DNA of 64,000 bases from NCBI GenBank assembly GCA_964484195.1, contig CAZAER010000015.1, forward strand, positions 41,439 through 105,438, in the 5' to 3' direction. The position numbers and the translations under genes are program-made. Positions 35,725 to 47,242 of the stretch are shown here, piece after piece. The notes beneath the pieces are model-generated. The model worked only from the letters and a program-made list of their open reading frames with translations. It did no database searches and was not told the DNA's origin. Numbering within the stretch: position 1 is the stretch's first letter; each line of letters begins with the position of its first letter. This DNA is from JALHOP01 sp964484195. Its GTDB lineage: Bacteria; Myxococcota; XYA12-FULL-58-9; JALHOP01.

Positions 35725-36473
35725 GCGGCTTGCACCCGCTCGAGGACACCGCGTCCCCACTGGTAGGGAACGTCTTCGACCATGAAGGCGCTGGCGAGCG
35801 TGGGCTCCGGGAAGCCTTGGCGCGCGAAGAAGCTGCTGTGCTCGACACGCGCTGCCACCATCTTCGGCTTCCACCCCCGCCGGCGGCCTTCGATGCGCAC
35901 GATCGATTGCGTCTCGGGCTCGTAGGAAAACGTGTACGGCATCGGCCCCGCGAAACGCCGTGCGGTGCGCGCATCTGGAAACGGCGAGCCTGTCGGCAAC
36001 ACGTCGTCGGGGGCGCTGGTGTCGATGACGACGTCGAGATCGGCACCCTGGCTCGGCGTCGTCGCGTGCACACGCAACGTCGATTGCTCACGTTGGACGC
36101 CGATGGTGGCGTGCTCGTACCTGTAGTGCGTGAAGATATTGCCGAGCATCACCATCGCGGCTCGGTCGGTATCGGAGCGCAAGACCTGCAAACCGCGGAG
36201 CATCTTACCCTCGCGTGTCTTATAGCGGACGAAAATACGATAACCGGTGAGCATGAAGCTCCCCGAGAGCCACTCGGGCAAGAAGGCCGGGCGCATGCGT
36301 CGGGTCTGCACCATGGCGATGCAGACGAACCCGAAGTCGTTCCAGGCATCCAGGGCGAGACCCGGATAGAGGCTCGGTGTGAGAACCGACGCCGGCAAGG
36401 CGAAGGTAAGCGCCAGGGTGAAGTCGAAATGCGCCCGCGTGGCGATCGGGTGACGCTTGAGCAGGTGCAGCAT
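35721..36473 (-). CDS. DUF2071 family protein
   Basis: A 250-residue protein recognised by the DUF2071 signature: LDAWNDFGFVCIAMVQTRRM, LTGYRIFVRYKTREGKMLRG, a strand-rich middle and the late ARVEHSSFF, then FMVEDVPYQWGRGVLE end. The fold of this family is a beta-barrel related to acetoacetate decarboxylase; its function is unknown. It is the first gene of the operon that continues into the methyltransferase-like and membrane-protein genes, which suggests it acts on or near the same substrate. Confidence 0.75.
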   Translation of the reverse strand: MLHLLKRHPIATRAHFDFTLALTFALPASVLTPSLYPGLALDAWNDFGFVCIAMVQTRRMRPAFLPEWLSGSFMLTGYRIFVRYKTREGKMLRGLQVLRSDTDRAAMVMLGNIFTHYRYEHATIGVQREQSTLRVHATTPSQGADLDVVIDTSAPDDVLPTGSPFPDARTARRFAGPMPYTFSYEPETQSIVRIEGRRRGWKPKMVAARVEHSSFFARQGFPEPTLASAFMVEDVPYQWGRGVLERVQAA

Positions 36474-36485
36474 GCGAGCCGCAGT

Positions 36486-37547
36486 CTAGCTCAACTGCAC
36501 CGACTTCGGTCGATAATCCCCGCGACGTGCCCACCAAAAAAACGCGCCCGAGAGGGTCAAGGCCTCTGCGGCCCAGAAACCCAGGGCGGCCGAAAGAACC
36601 GATTGGGTGGCTCCAATGTGCTTGGCCAAGAGGAGTGCCTGGACGATCTCCCGTACGCCCTCCCCAGCGATCGTGAAGGGGGTCAGAACGGTGGCGACGA
36701 TCTGGATGCTCGACGCGAAGCTGACGGCGCCGAAGCTTGCGCCCTCGGCGCCGATGGCAAGAGCGGTGAAGAAATAGAGCGCGGCGGTGGTGAAATGCAC
36801 CACGAACGACAGGCCGGCGACCGCGGCGAGCAGGCGCCCCTTGCCTTTGTACGCCATGGCGGAGGTCGTGAGCTTCTCGATGAAGCGGGTGATTCTGGCG
36901 TTGCCGAAGAACGCGAGCCGCGCCAAGCGCGGGGCCCAGGTCGGCTTGAACAGCAATGCAAACGCCGCGGTGACGACCGCCGCGGCAAGTGGCACGGTGA
37001 CCGCGACCACCAGGCCCGCATGCTCGCCGAGCACTCCGTAACCGAACGGCACGGTGATGAGGAAGGTGAGGAAAATGCCCGCGAGACCCATGACCTTCTC
37101 GACGGCGGTGGCGGCGGCGGCGGGTACGGCGCGGCCGCTATGTTTGGCGGCGTCATAGAGCTTGTAGCCATCGAGGCCGATGGTCGAAGGCAAGAAGGTG
37201 CCGAGGAAGCGGCCGATGAGGAACGTCCCCACGGTGTGCATGAAGTTGAAGCGGATGCCTTGACCGAGCAGCAAGAGCTGCCAGCGCACCATCGACGCGA
37301 ACACGCCGACCGCTTTGACGGACGCGGCAACCAAGATGAGTGGCCAGAAGCGCGACGGGTCGAGCTCGCGAAGATGTTCGCGGACCGCGGAGGCGATGGT
37401 GATGCGTGTGCCGTCGCCCGCGTCCACCTTGTGGTTGAGCAGGAGGTAAAACGCGCCCAAGGTAAGCGCCGCCTTGAGGGTGAAGCGTAGCGCTACCCGT
37501 AGCCCGCTCGGGAGGCGGTTGCGTGCATCTCCCGCCACCGACGTCAC
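36486..37547 (-). CDS. lysylphosphatidylglycerol synthase TM-region / flippase-like membrane protein
   Basis: A 353-residue polytopic protein with about eight helices. Features of the family are WPLILVAASVKAVGVFASMV, FMHTVGTFLIGRFLGTFLPS (the conserved F-LPSxIGxD block) and the late TPFTIAGEGVREIVQALLL. Such proteins (UPF0104/COG0392) flip or transport lipids or polyprenol-linked intermediates. It starts with a GTG overlapping the stop of the pilin-like lipoprotein gene and is followed 12 bp later by the DUF2071 operon. Confidence 0.8.
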   Translation of the reverse strand: MTSVAGDARNRLPSGLRVALRFTLKAALTLGAFYLLLNHKVDAGDGTRITIASAVREHLRELDPSRFWPLILVAASVKAVGVFASMVRWQLLLLGQGIRFNFMHTVGTFLIGRFLGTFLPSTIGLDGYKLYDAAKHSGRAVPAAAATAVEKVMGLAGIFLTFLITVPFGYGVLGEHAGLVVAVTVPLAAAVVTAAFALLFKPTWAPRLARLAFFGNARITRFIEKLTTSAMAYKGKGRLLAAVAGLSFVVHFTTAALYFFTALAIGAEGASFGAVSFASSIQIVATVLTPFTIAGEGVREIVQALLLAKHIGATQSVLSAALGFWAAEALTLSGAFFWWARRGDYRPKSVQLS

Positions 37548-38224
37548 TCGATGTCGCTCACGACGTGAACGAGGTTACCCGTCTCGTCGATGGTCCAGAT
37601 GTCCATGGTCTCGTCGCCATCGAGGTTCGCGACGGCGGCGACCAGGAACTTCTTCTTCTCGACGCGTGGCTTCACGCTCGCGGTGACCAGGGCGTCGCGT
37701 GCTTCGGTCGCAAGCACGGTGCGCGTGAAGTCATCGCTGCCAGGGGCGAAAGCCAGCTCCTTGGGCGTCATGAACAAGATGTACTTGTCCTCGTTCATGG
37801 GCGTGTAACCGCATTCCTTGAAGGTGCGGCAGTAGCGGCTCTTCTCGGCGAAGAAGGCGCTCTGCGCGGTGTACACCGCCTGGAGCATGGTGCGCGCCCC
37901 GGCTTCTTTCGCCTTGTTCTGAAAACGCGTGAAGTTGGGAATGGCGGCGCCGGCAACCGAGCCGAGCGCCGCAAGCATCAGCAGACCGTCGTCGGCTTGC
38001 AGGATGGCGCGTGCTTTGCGCCCGGCGCGGCTGTCGGGCTCGTCTTGCGCAAGATCGAGTAGAGCGTCGTAGTAGGCGCGGCTGTCTCCGTTATAACGGG
38101 CATCGAGCGCTTCGTAGTACTGCTTGCTCTCGGCGGGACGAGGCGGAGCCGCGACGGTGCCGGGCTTCTTGCTACCGCAGGCCGCGACCAGCACGGTGAT
38201 GACGATGCAGATTGAGCGCTTCAT
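37544..38224 (-). CDS. lipoprotein with internal pilin-like segment
   Basis: A 226-residue lipoprotein: signal KRSICIVITVLVAACG with lipobox VAAC, so Cys16 is probably acylated. Residues about 35-75 are a helical repeat. The segment LMLAALGSVAGAAIPNFTRF (about 81-100) followed by QNKAKEAGARTMLQAVYTAQ looks like the middle of a type IV pilin helix, including the conserved AIPNF motif, but it sits well inside the protein instead of at a prepilin N-terminus. The C-terminal region has DGDETMDIWTIDETGN, as in minor pilin ends. It is coupled to 38221 and 37547 by overlaps. Confidence 0.65.
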   Translation of the reverse strand: MKRSICIVITVLVAACGSKKPGTVAAPPRPAESKQYYEALDARYNGDSRAYYDALLDLAQDEPDSRAGRKARAILQADDGLLMLAALGSVAGAAIPNFTRFQNKAKEAGARTMLQAVYTAQSAFFAEKSRYCRTFKECGYTPMNEDKYILFMTPKELAFAPGSDDFTRTVLATEARDALVTASVKPRVEKKKFLVAAVANLDGDETMDIWTIDETGNLVHVVSDIE

Positions 38225-39873
38225 AGCTGCGACCCCGCGAGTTGGAGGACCACGGCACTGTCGTCGACGTCGAGCGCGACCGCGTAGTCGTAAACCGATG
38301 CCAAACCGAAGCCGGCGACCGCGAGCGTGAGCGGCAAGCGCGTCATGGTCATCGAGGCCGGGTTCGCGAACGCGGCGCCGTAGAGATTGGGATCGAGCGC
38401 GTCTTTCGGAATGAGGTCACGCATCTGCTTCAGCGTCACCTCGGCCATCTTGGCCGGCCAGTAGAACCACTCGAGCGTTGTGCCGTCGTACCCCGTGATC
38501 ATGTACGCCTGGAGAATGCTCGGGCGCGCCAGCACCTCGCGCACCGCGGGAGTGAGCGGACCGTCGAGGAGCGATTTGCCCTTCTTGGCGTTACGGAGAT
38601 CGGCGAGGCGCTCGACGCGTGCTCGCTGGCGCGCCGCCACGACGCTGTTGCCCAGGGCGGCGACGGTCGTGTCGGGTAGCGTGACATCGGGTCGAACCTT
38701 CACCACCTCGGCGCCGCTCTTCCCTTCCACGCGCATGAGGCCCGGCTCGACGGCGTAGCGATCAAGGACGGTCTTGAGCGCCTTGGCGCTGCTGTTCACG
38801 AACGTTTGAGCGGACGCGGCATCGATGAAGTCGGCGGCGATCGCCCAGTCGCCGGGAGCGCCGAAGGTCGCGAGGCTCAAACGACCATCGACGGACTGCG
38901 CGGCCTTGATGACCTCTTGCACCGAGGGGTCGGCGATCTCGGGCATTTGCATCTGCGCAATGGTCAACGCACCGGTGAGCAACATGGGCGGCACGGCGAT
39001 CGAAACCGCGGTGAGCGCTTGCGCGTCCCAGGTCGCAGCTGCGCTCGCGGCCTTGCTTTGACCCTTCACCATGGGCGCCATCTGCTTCACGGCTTCGGAA
39101 TCGAAGATGACGCGCGCGACTTGCGAGAGGTCGTCATCGACACGCATGGTGATCGCGAGCGCTTTAGCCTCGACGAGCATGTTCTGCGCCATGGGGTTGT
39201 CGGCGAACGCCTTGTTGAGACCGGCGCTGACCACGCCACCACCCAACACGGCGAGGACGAGCTGCGAATCTTTCGCCCAGCGGGCGACGCCATCCGGCAA
39301 AGCGGTCAAGGTCTTGGCACCGTTGAGGGCGAGAGCCGCATCGGTCGAGCCCACGCGCAGCCAACCGGCGTCCACTTTCGCGGGCAGGGTGGTGCCGAAC
39401 AAGGTGACTTTGAGCGCGCCGTTGTCGTTGGTGAAGGCGATGGCGCTTTCGCTGGCGGCCTTGGTGAGGCGCTCGCCGGCACCGTCTTCGACCTTGATGG
39501 CAAGCTGGGCAAACATGACGCCTTCGCCTTCGGAGACGACGGCGGCGACCACGGGAACCTTGCTGCCTTTGGGCGCGGCCAAAGCGAGCAGGCGATCGAT
39601 CTCGCCGTACATATCGATGCCGAGCAGGGCGCGCTGATGCTCTGCTTTTACGTACTCACGGCCGAACGCGGTGCGCCCCACCAGGGCGCGCTGCAGCTCC
39701 ATCTTGGCGCGCAGCTCCCGCAGGTCCTCGAGCATGAGCACCGCTTCCAGGTGCTGGGCCTCCGACAGGCCAGGCAGTGCCTCGAAGGCGAAGGTCCCGG
39801 CCGCTCTGGCGTCCGAAAGCCCCGATAAAAGCAGGAGAAACGCCATCGGCGCGATCGCCGCACGTAGATTCAT
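38221..39873 (-). CDS. exported hypothetical protein, 550 aa
   Basis: A large periplasmic or outer-surface protein with a signal peptide (MNLRAAIAPMAFLLLLSGLS). The rest alternates long helices and beta strands with many Ala and Val, for example KVPVVAAVVSEGEGVMFAQL and DGRLSLATFGAPGDWAIAAD. I do not recognise the family; its repetitive pattern suggests a DUF3352-like secreted protein. It is coupled to the pilin-like lipoprotein by an ATGA overlap, so the two products probably act in the same envelope process. Confidence 0.65.
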   Translation of the reverse strand: MNLRAAIAPMAFLLLLSGLSDARAAGTFAFEALPGLSEAQHLEAVLMLEDLRELRAKMELQRALVGRTAFGREYVKAEHQRALLGIDMYGEIDRLLALAAPKGSKVPVVAAVVSEGEGVMFAQLAIKVEDGAGERLTKAASESAIAFTNDNGALKVTLFGTTLPAKVDAGWLRVGSTDAALALNGAKTLTALPDGVARWAKDSQLVLAVLGGGVVSAGLNKAFADNPMAQNMLVEAKALAITMRVDDDLSQVARVIFDSEAVKQMAPMVKGQSKAASAAATWDAQALTAVSIAVPPMLLTGALTIAQMQMPEIADPSVQEVIKAAQSVDGRLSLATFGAPGDWAIAADFIDAASAQTFVNSSAKALKTVLDRYAVEPGLMRVEGKSGAEVVKVRPDVTLPDTTVAALGNSVVAARQRARVERLADLRNAKKGKSLLDGPLTPAVREVLARPSILQAYMITGYDGTTLEWFYWPAKMAEVTLKQMRDLIPKDALDPNLYGAAFANPASMTMTRLPLTLAVAGFGLASVYDYAVALDVDDSAVVLQLAGSQL

Positions 39874-39941
39874 GGGCGCGTCAGTACCACGAGAGGGCGC
39901 GTTAAAGCCAAACTGACAGACCCGCGCGCTACTATCCCAAC

Positions 39942-40886
39942 ATGGCCGGTGAGCCCTCCACGACGCCGCGTTTGCGGCTGACACGTCCCATCGTTTCCTT
40001 CGACCTGGAGACCACCGGGCTCGACATCGCGAGCGACCGCATCGTCGAGATCTGCTGCGTGAAGCTCCATACCGACGGGCGGCGCGAGGTGCGCACCCAA
40101 AGGTTGAACCCGGGCCGTCCGATCGCGCCGCAGGCGACCGCGGTGCACGGCATCACCGACGCCGATGTCGCGACGGCCCCACGCTTCGAGCAAGCGGCCG
40201 CCGATCTGCACGCCTTCTTCATCGGCTGCGATCTGACCGGCTTCAACATCGAGCACTTCGACCTGCCACTGCTCACCAACGAGTTCGGGCGCGCCGGCCG
40301 CACCTTCCCCGCCGCCGACACCAAGGTCATCGACTCGTTCCGCATCTTCACCATGCGCGAACCGCGCGATCTCTCCGCGGCGCTGCGCTTCTATTGCAAC
40401 CGCGAGCTCACCGCGGCCCACGCCGCCGAGGCCGACGCCCTCGCCGCCGCCGACGTGCTGCTGGCGCAAGTGAACCGCTATAACGACCTGCCCGCCGAGG
40501 TCGACGGTTTGCACGCCGTCTGCCGCCCGCCCGACTGGCTAGATGGTCAGGGCAAGATCGTCTGGGTCGACGACGAGGCGACCATCAGCTTCGGCAAAAA
40601 CAAGGGCAAGTCGCTGCGCATGCTGGTCGAGAACGACCCGAGCTACCTGCAGTGGATCTGCCGCGGCAACTTCGCGCCCGACACCATCGAGATCGTACGC
40701 GCCGCCTTGCAGGGTATCTTCCCGGCGAAGGGTGTCGCTCCCGTGGCCGTCCAGGTCTCGGCCGCGTCCTCACCCGGTACGCAGCTCTCGCTGATGACCG
40801 GCGCGCCCGTCACCGTCGAGCCGGTGCAATCCCAGGGTCCACGCCTCGACGGCACTGCACAGCTCGGCCTGTTCCGCGCCGGCTAA
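39942..40886 (+). CDS. DnaQ-like 3'-5' exonuclease with C-terminal DUF3820-type module
   Basis: A 314-residue DEDDh exonuclease. Exo I is VSFDLETTGLD, Exo II is DLTGFNIEHFDLPLL, and Exo III contains HAAEADALAAADVLL; the acidic residues and His of the DEDDh group are all in place. Residues about 200-250 contain TISFGKNKGKSLRML and SYLQWICRGNF, the DUF3820-like module often fused to such exonucleases. It probably trims DNA or RNA ends in the cytoplasm, in repair or recycling. It is convergent with the ATPase gene by 4 bp. Confidence 0.85.
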   Translation: MAGEPSTTPRLRLTRPIVSFDLETTGLDIASDRIVEICCVKLHTDGRREVRTQRLNPGRPIAPQATAVHGITDADVATAPRFEQAAADLHAFFIGCDLTGFNIEHFDLPLLTNEFGRAGRTFPAADTKVIDSFRIFTMREPRDLSAALRFYCNRELTAAHAAEADALAAADVLLAQVNRYNDLPAEVDGLHAVCRPPDWLDGQGKIVWVDDEATISFGKNKGKSLRMLVENDPSYLQWICRGNFAPDTIEIVRAALQGIFPAKGVAPVAVQVSAASSPGTQLSLMTGAPVTVEPVQSQGPRLDGTAQLGLFRAG

Positions 40887-41416
40887 CCGCGCTTCACGCG
40901 CTCGAGCACCTGCGCCAAGCGTTCACGACGCTTGCCCTCCACGACCAAGACCGCGACGCCGAGATCGAGTGGCTCGTCGAGCAGGATCTCCTTGAGCTTC
41001 GCATCGACGGCGGCGCGAAAGTCGAGGTCCTCGCCGCGGTCGACCTTGATGCGGTCGGGATCTTCGATCGGCACGAAGACCAAGAGATCGAGCCCGCTGG
41101 TCGCCGCGCGGATCTGCTCGAGCCAATCGTCGAGCTCGAAGCCGGCGCCATCGGGATGCGCCGCGAGGTAGCCGACGAAATCGACGGGACTGCGGTCGAA
41201 AAGCAGGTTCGGGCGGCGGTCGAACATGAGCTCCAATGAGCGCTCGAGCTGCGTCACGAAGTCGTCGAACGACGGAGGATGCGCGAACTCATGGCCCTCC
41301 TCCTCGAGCTGGACGTACGGCTCTTCGACCACCTCGTGGTCATCGAGCTCTTCGGCGAGCTTTTCCACGAGCGTCGACTTCCCGCAGCGATGCGAGCCAG
41401 TGAAGGCAATCCGCAC
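40883..41416 (-). CDS. P-loop NTPase (NadR/AAA_28-like)
   Basis: A 177-residue nucleotide-binding protein with Walker A GSHRCGKST at residues 7-15 and a DRSPVDFVGYLA block at about 73-84 (a kinase-like acidic motif), consistent with small AAA/NadR-type kinases. No substrate domain is recognisable. It starts with a GTG one base after the stop of the giant helical protein gene, so the two are probably cotranslated. Confidence 0.75.
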   Translation of the reverse strand: MRIAFTGSHRCGKSTLVEKLAEELDDHEVVEEPYVQLEEEGHEFAHPPSFDDFVTQLERSLELMFDRRPNLLFDRSPVDFVGYLAAHPDGAGFELDDWLEQIRAATSGLDLLVFVPIEDPDRIKVDRGEDLDFRAAVDAKLKEILLDEPLDLGVAVLVVEGKRRERLAQVLERVKRG

Positions 41417-41417
41417 G

Positions 41418-44400
41418 TTAGAGACGCGGCAGGTTGCGGGCGTACGATTCGCGCATGCGCTGGTCGCGCAAGACGTCGCGAGCGTCTTCGAGAACCCGCT
41501 CGATCTCGTCGATCTCGTTCTTCAAGGCGCCACGGATCGCCGGCGACAGCCGCGGAGGAGCGAGCTCACGGGTGATGCGGTCGAAGGCAGCCTCGACCTC
41601 GTAGGTGGTGGCGCCGCGCGAGATGCCGAGGATCTGGAAGTAATCGGCCTGCCGTACTTGTTCGACGCGCTCGAGGATGCGCTGCCGATCGATGCCGTCG
41701 AGGTCGGTCGCGCCGTTCAAGCTCAGGCCCTCGATGCCGCGAACCGCGACCTCGGCATAGCCGGTGGCGCACAAGGCGGAGAGCACGTGGTAGACGCGCA
41801 AGGCGCCTAGTCCGCTAGAGAAGACAATGTCGTCGACGTTCCGGCTGCCGTCGACGAGACGAGCGATCTGGCGTTCTTCGGTCGTGAGCCCGAGCGCGTC
41901 GGCGTCGATGCGACCTTCGGGATCGGTGCGGGTAAGCAGAGAGCTTGGGCTTCCCAGCTTCTGCACCGCGCGAGGCAAAAGATATTTACGGCGGATGCCC
42001 TCCGTGACCAGGGCGCGCGCGTCTCTCTCGAGCGTGACGCGGTTATCGTCGTCGACGTGCTCGGCGACGTAAGCGTAGGTCGCCTCGTCCCATTCGAAGA
42101 GCGAGTAGACGAGCTCTTCGAGGTGACCACGCACGGCGGTGAACAGCTCGTCAGGTCGCAGATATCCTTCGCTCACTAGGAAAGCGCCGATGCGACGCGG
42201 GCCTCGCAGCCCTTTGACGCGGACCTCTTGGTATTGAGCCTTGGTGATGCGGCCTTCGCGAGCCAGATACTCTTCCATCCGGTCATAGACCTGACTCGAG
42301 TAGGCATCGACCGGCTGGCCGCGCTCGAAGACGACCGACTTCTGGCGCGTGCCCGAGGTGAAATCGATGCGGCCGGTGACCTGCTGGCGGAAGGCCTCGG
42401 CGAGGAGATCGGCCATGTCGGCGCTGGCGTTGAAGGTGCCCTCTTCGGGCGTGAACGCTCGCAGATGCGGGCGAACCCGGGCCGGCGTCGCGGACATCGA
42501 AGCGACCAGCGATTGGGCGAGCGGCTGAGTCGTTTCGGTTGATGCTTCCACGAGCGGGCTCGGCACACCTGGGCGCGGTTCCATGTCCTCGATAACGGAC
42601 GGAGGCTGGAGCTCAGAGCTCTTGCTTCCCGACAAGGGCATGAGGGTCGCAGCGATCGTGAGACCAGACTCGGGCTCGCCACGCGCGGCGACGGGTTTTG
42701 CGGGAGCGAACTTGCGACGGGCGGCTTCTTCCGAGCGGCGGCGGACTTCTTCGGCGGCGCGCTCCTTCGCTTCTTCGGCCGCGCGACGCTCGGCTTCGGC
42801 ACGCTCCAGCTCTTCTTCGAGCTTGCGCCGCGCCTCGTCGGCGAGACGGCGCGCCTCGGCCTCGGCCTCGGCTTCGAGTCGGCGACGCTCTTCCTCGGCA
42901 CGTCGCTTGGCTTCCTCTTCGGCTCTGCGTCGCGCTTCCTCGGCGAGGCGCTGCTGGCGGATCTCTTCTTCAGCGAGGCGTAGGGCTTCCGCCTCGGCTT
43001 CGGCGCGACGACGTGCTTCCTCTTCTTCTTCGAGTCGGCGGCGCACCTCTTCTTGGCGGCGTGCTTCCTCTTCGGCGCGGCGGCGCGCTTCCTCGCGACG
43101 AGCAGCTTCTTCGGCTTCTCGGCGAGCCTGCTCTTCGGCTGCGCGACGCGCGAGCTCTTCGGCTTCACGGCGCGCACGCTCTTCGGCTTCACGACGCGCC
43201 TGCTCTTCGGCCTCACGGCGCGCACGCTCTTCGGCCTCACGGCGCGCACGCTCTTCGGCTTCGCGACGCGCCTGCTCTTCGGCCTCACGGCGCGCACGCT
43301 CTTCGGCCTCGCGACGCGCCTGCTCTTCGGACTCACGACGCGCACGCTCTTCGGCTTCGCGACGCGCCTGCTCTTCGGCCTCCCGACGCATGCGCTCTTC
43401 GAGATCGCGACGAGCCTTCAGCTCGGCTTCACGACGTAGGCGCTCTTCGGCTTCACGGCGCTCGCGCTCTTCCTGATCGCGGCGGGCGCGGTCCTCCGCC
43501 TCACGGCGCTCGCGTTCTTCGGCCTCCCGACGCGCCTGCTCCTCGGCTTCACGACGCGCACGCTCTTCGGCCTCCCGACGGGCCTGGTCCTCGGCTTCAC
43601 GGCGAGCACGCTCCTCGGCTTCGCGGCGGGCTTGCTCTTCGGCTTCCCGACGGGCGCGCTCCTCCGCCTCACGCCGAGCGCGTTCTTCAGCCTCCCGACG
43701 GGCCAGCTCCTCGGCTTCACGGCGCTGCCGTTCCTCGGCGGCACGACGCTCGCGCTCTTCCGCCTCGCGACGTACACGCTCCTCGTCGGCGAGGCGTGCC
43801 TGCTCCTCGGCCTCGCGGCGGGCTTCTTCGGCCAAGCGTCTTGCCTGCTCTTCGGCGCGGCGACGCGCATCCTCTTCGGCTTCGCGACGCGCCTCGTCGG
43901 CGAGGCGTTCGGCTTCCTCGACGGCCCGGCGGCGCGCCTCGTCATCGGCGCGTTTCTTCTCGGCAGCGGCTTCTTCCGCGCGTCGTGCCTCGAGACGGCG
44001 CTCCTCTTGCTCGGCGAAGCGCTCGGCCTCTTCGTCGGCCTTGCGGCGCTCCTCTTCCGCGGCTCGCCGCTCGTCCGCTTCAGCGGTTAAGGCGGCGAGC
44101 TCGCGATCGGCCTGCCGCTGCGCCTCCTCGGCGAGGAAACGCTCCGCTTCCTCGTCGGCACGGCGTCGTGCTTGCTCGCGCGTTTGCCGTTCCGCTTCGA
44201 CACGGCTCTCCGCCTCGATTTGCGCCAGGAGATCGTCCGAGGCGCTCGCAAGGTCCGACGCCGAGCCCGCCTTGGCGCGTACGTCGACGTTCGGCATCCC
44301 ACCGGCGAGCCGAGCCAGGTCGACGACCGGCGCAACATCGACCTTGGTGACTTCTTCGTGAACCGCAGGCGGTGCGCCAACGTAGGTCTGCACCTTGGCG

Positions 44401-44738
44401 AGGATTTTCCCGAGCTCGAGCGGCTCCCCGAAGTGATAGTCGCCCCCGAAAGTGAGCGCATCGGACGCTGACCGCACTTTGGCGTGCCCATTGCCGACGA
44501 AAATGACCGGCACGATGGCGCCGTGGCCGGTGAGTCGAATGGCCTCACAAATCTCGAGCGCGCCCGTCGACTTCAGGCTCAGGAACACCAGCTCCGGGGT
44601 CAGCGCTTCGAATTGCCCGACGGGGTCGTCGTTCTCGGTGATCGCGATAGGCGCATAGCCCGCGTCTTCGAGCGCACCCGTGAGGCCCTCGAGCGAGTGT
44701 TGCCCGTCGTCGAGAACGAGGATCGTAGAGGCGCCCAT
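41418..44738 (-). CDS. AglZ/FrzS-like pseudo-receiver, long ER/K helix, DUF4388 and DnaJ-like protein
   Basis: A 1106-residue protein. Residues 1-120 are a receiver-like fold (STILVLDDGQHSLEGLTGAL) in which the expected phospho-Asp strand reads LVFLSLKSTG, so it is probably a pseudo-receiver. Residues about 175-690 are an almost unbroken charged helix built from 8-residue units of the type RREAEEQA/RREAEERA. About 763-960 reads as a DUF4388 (PATAN) domain (DMADLLAEAFRQQVTGRIDF), and about 1030-1075 resembles a DnaJ-like helix pair (DYFQILGISRGATTYEVEAA). The order recalls myxobacterial motility proteins AglZ and FrzS. It follows priA by 34 bp and overlaps no other gene. Confidence 0.75.
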   Translation of the reverse strand: MGASTILVLDDGQHSLEGLTGALEDAGYAPIAITENDDPVGQFEALTPELVFLSLKSTGALEICEAIRLTGHGAIVPVIFVGNGHAKVRSASDALTFGGDYHFGEPLELGKILAKVQTYVGAPPAVHEEVTKVDVAPVVDLARLAGGMPNVDVRAKAGSASDLASASDDLLAQIEAESRVEAERQTREQARRRADEEAERFLAEEAQRQADRELAALTAEADERRAAEEERRKADEEAERFAEQEERRLEARRAEEAAAEKKRADDEARRRAVEEAERLADEARREAEEDARRRAEEQARRLAEEARREAEEQARLADEERVRREAEERERRAAEERQRREAEELARREAEERARREAEERARREAEEQARREAEERARREAEDQARREAEERARREAEEQARREAEERERREAEDRARRDQEERERREAEERLRREAELKARRDLEERMRREAEEQARREAEERARRESEEQARREAEERARREAEEQARREAEERARREAEERARREAEEQARREAEERARREAEELARRAAEEQARREAEEAARREEARRRAEEEARRQEEVRRRLEEEEEARRRAEAEAEALRLAEEEIRQQRLAEEARRRAEEEAKRRAEEERRRLEAEAEAEARRLADEARRKLEEELERAEAERRAAEEAKERAAEEVRRRSEEAARRKFAPAKPVAARGEPESGLTIAATLMPLSGSKSSELQPPSVIEDMEPRPGVPSPLVEASTETTQPLAQSLVASMSATPARVRPHLRAFTPEEGTFNASADMADLLAEAFRQQVTGRIDFTSGTRQKSVVFERGQPVDAYSSQVYDRMEEYLAREGRITKAQYQEVRVKGLRGPRRIGAFLVSEGYLRPDELFTAVRGHLEELVYSLFEWDEATYAYVAEHVDDDNRVTLERDARALVTEGIRRKYLLPRAVQKLGSPSSLLTRTDPEGRIDADALGLTTEERQIARLVDGSRNVDDIVFSSGLGALRVYHVLSALCATGYAEVAVRGIEGLSLNGATDLDGIDRQRILERVEQVRQADYFQILGISRGATTYEVEAAFDRITRELAPPRLSPAIRGALKNEIDEIERVLEDARDVLRDQRMRESYARNLPRL
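43130..43760. repeat. 24-bp tandem coding repeats (ER/K helix)
   Basis: Many near-identical 24-bp units, encoding RREAEEQA/RREAEERA on the minus strand, run in tandem here within the 41418-44738 gene. Third-position changes are few, which suggests recent expansion by slippage. Eight-residue units do not make a heptad coiled coil but suit a single charged alpha helix. A long + strand frame across the same bases is a by-product of this repeat. Confidence 0.8.
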
Positions 44739-44772
44739 CAGAGCTTTCGGGGTTCAGGCCTTGGCGCGGCGA

Positions 44773-47211
<2,439 letters not shown>

Positions 47212-47242
47212 CTGATTCTAAACGCCCCCTCCGACAGTCGCG

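Noticed and set aside
35709..37490. A long + strand frame opposite the DUF2071 and flippase-like genes
   Set aside because: It is a GC-rich shadow with Glu/Arg/Gly-rich composition, and the minus-strand genes have clear family motifs and coupled starts.
43733..43750. A GG-N10-GC box resembling a sigma-54 promoter
   Set aside because: It lies inside the coding repeat of the helical protein with no gene start nearby; the match follows from repeat composition.
42698..44350. A long open + strand frame antisense to the pseudo-receiver/helix gene
   Set aside because: It is Arg/Ala/Leu-rich, mirrors the 24-bp repeat of the minus gene, and lacks a ribosome-binding site or family resemblance. The minus strand encodes recognisable domains.
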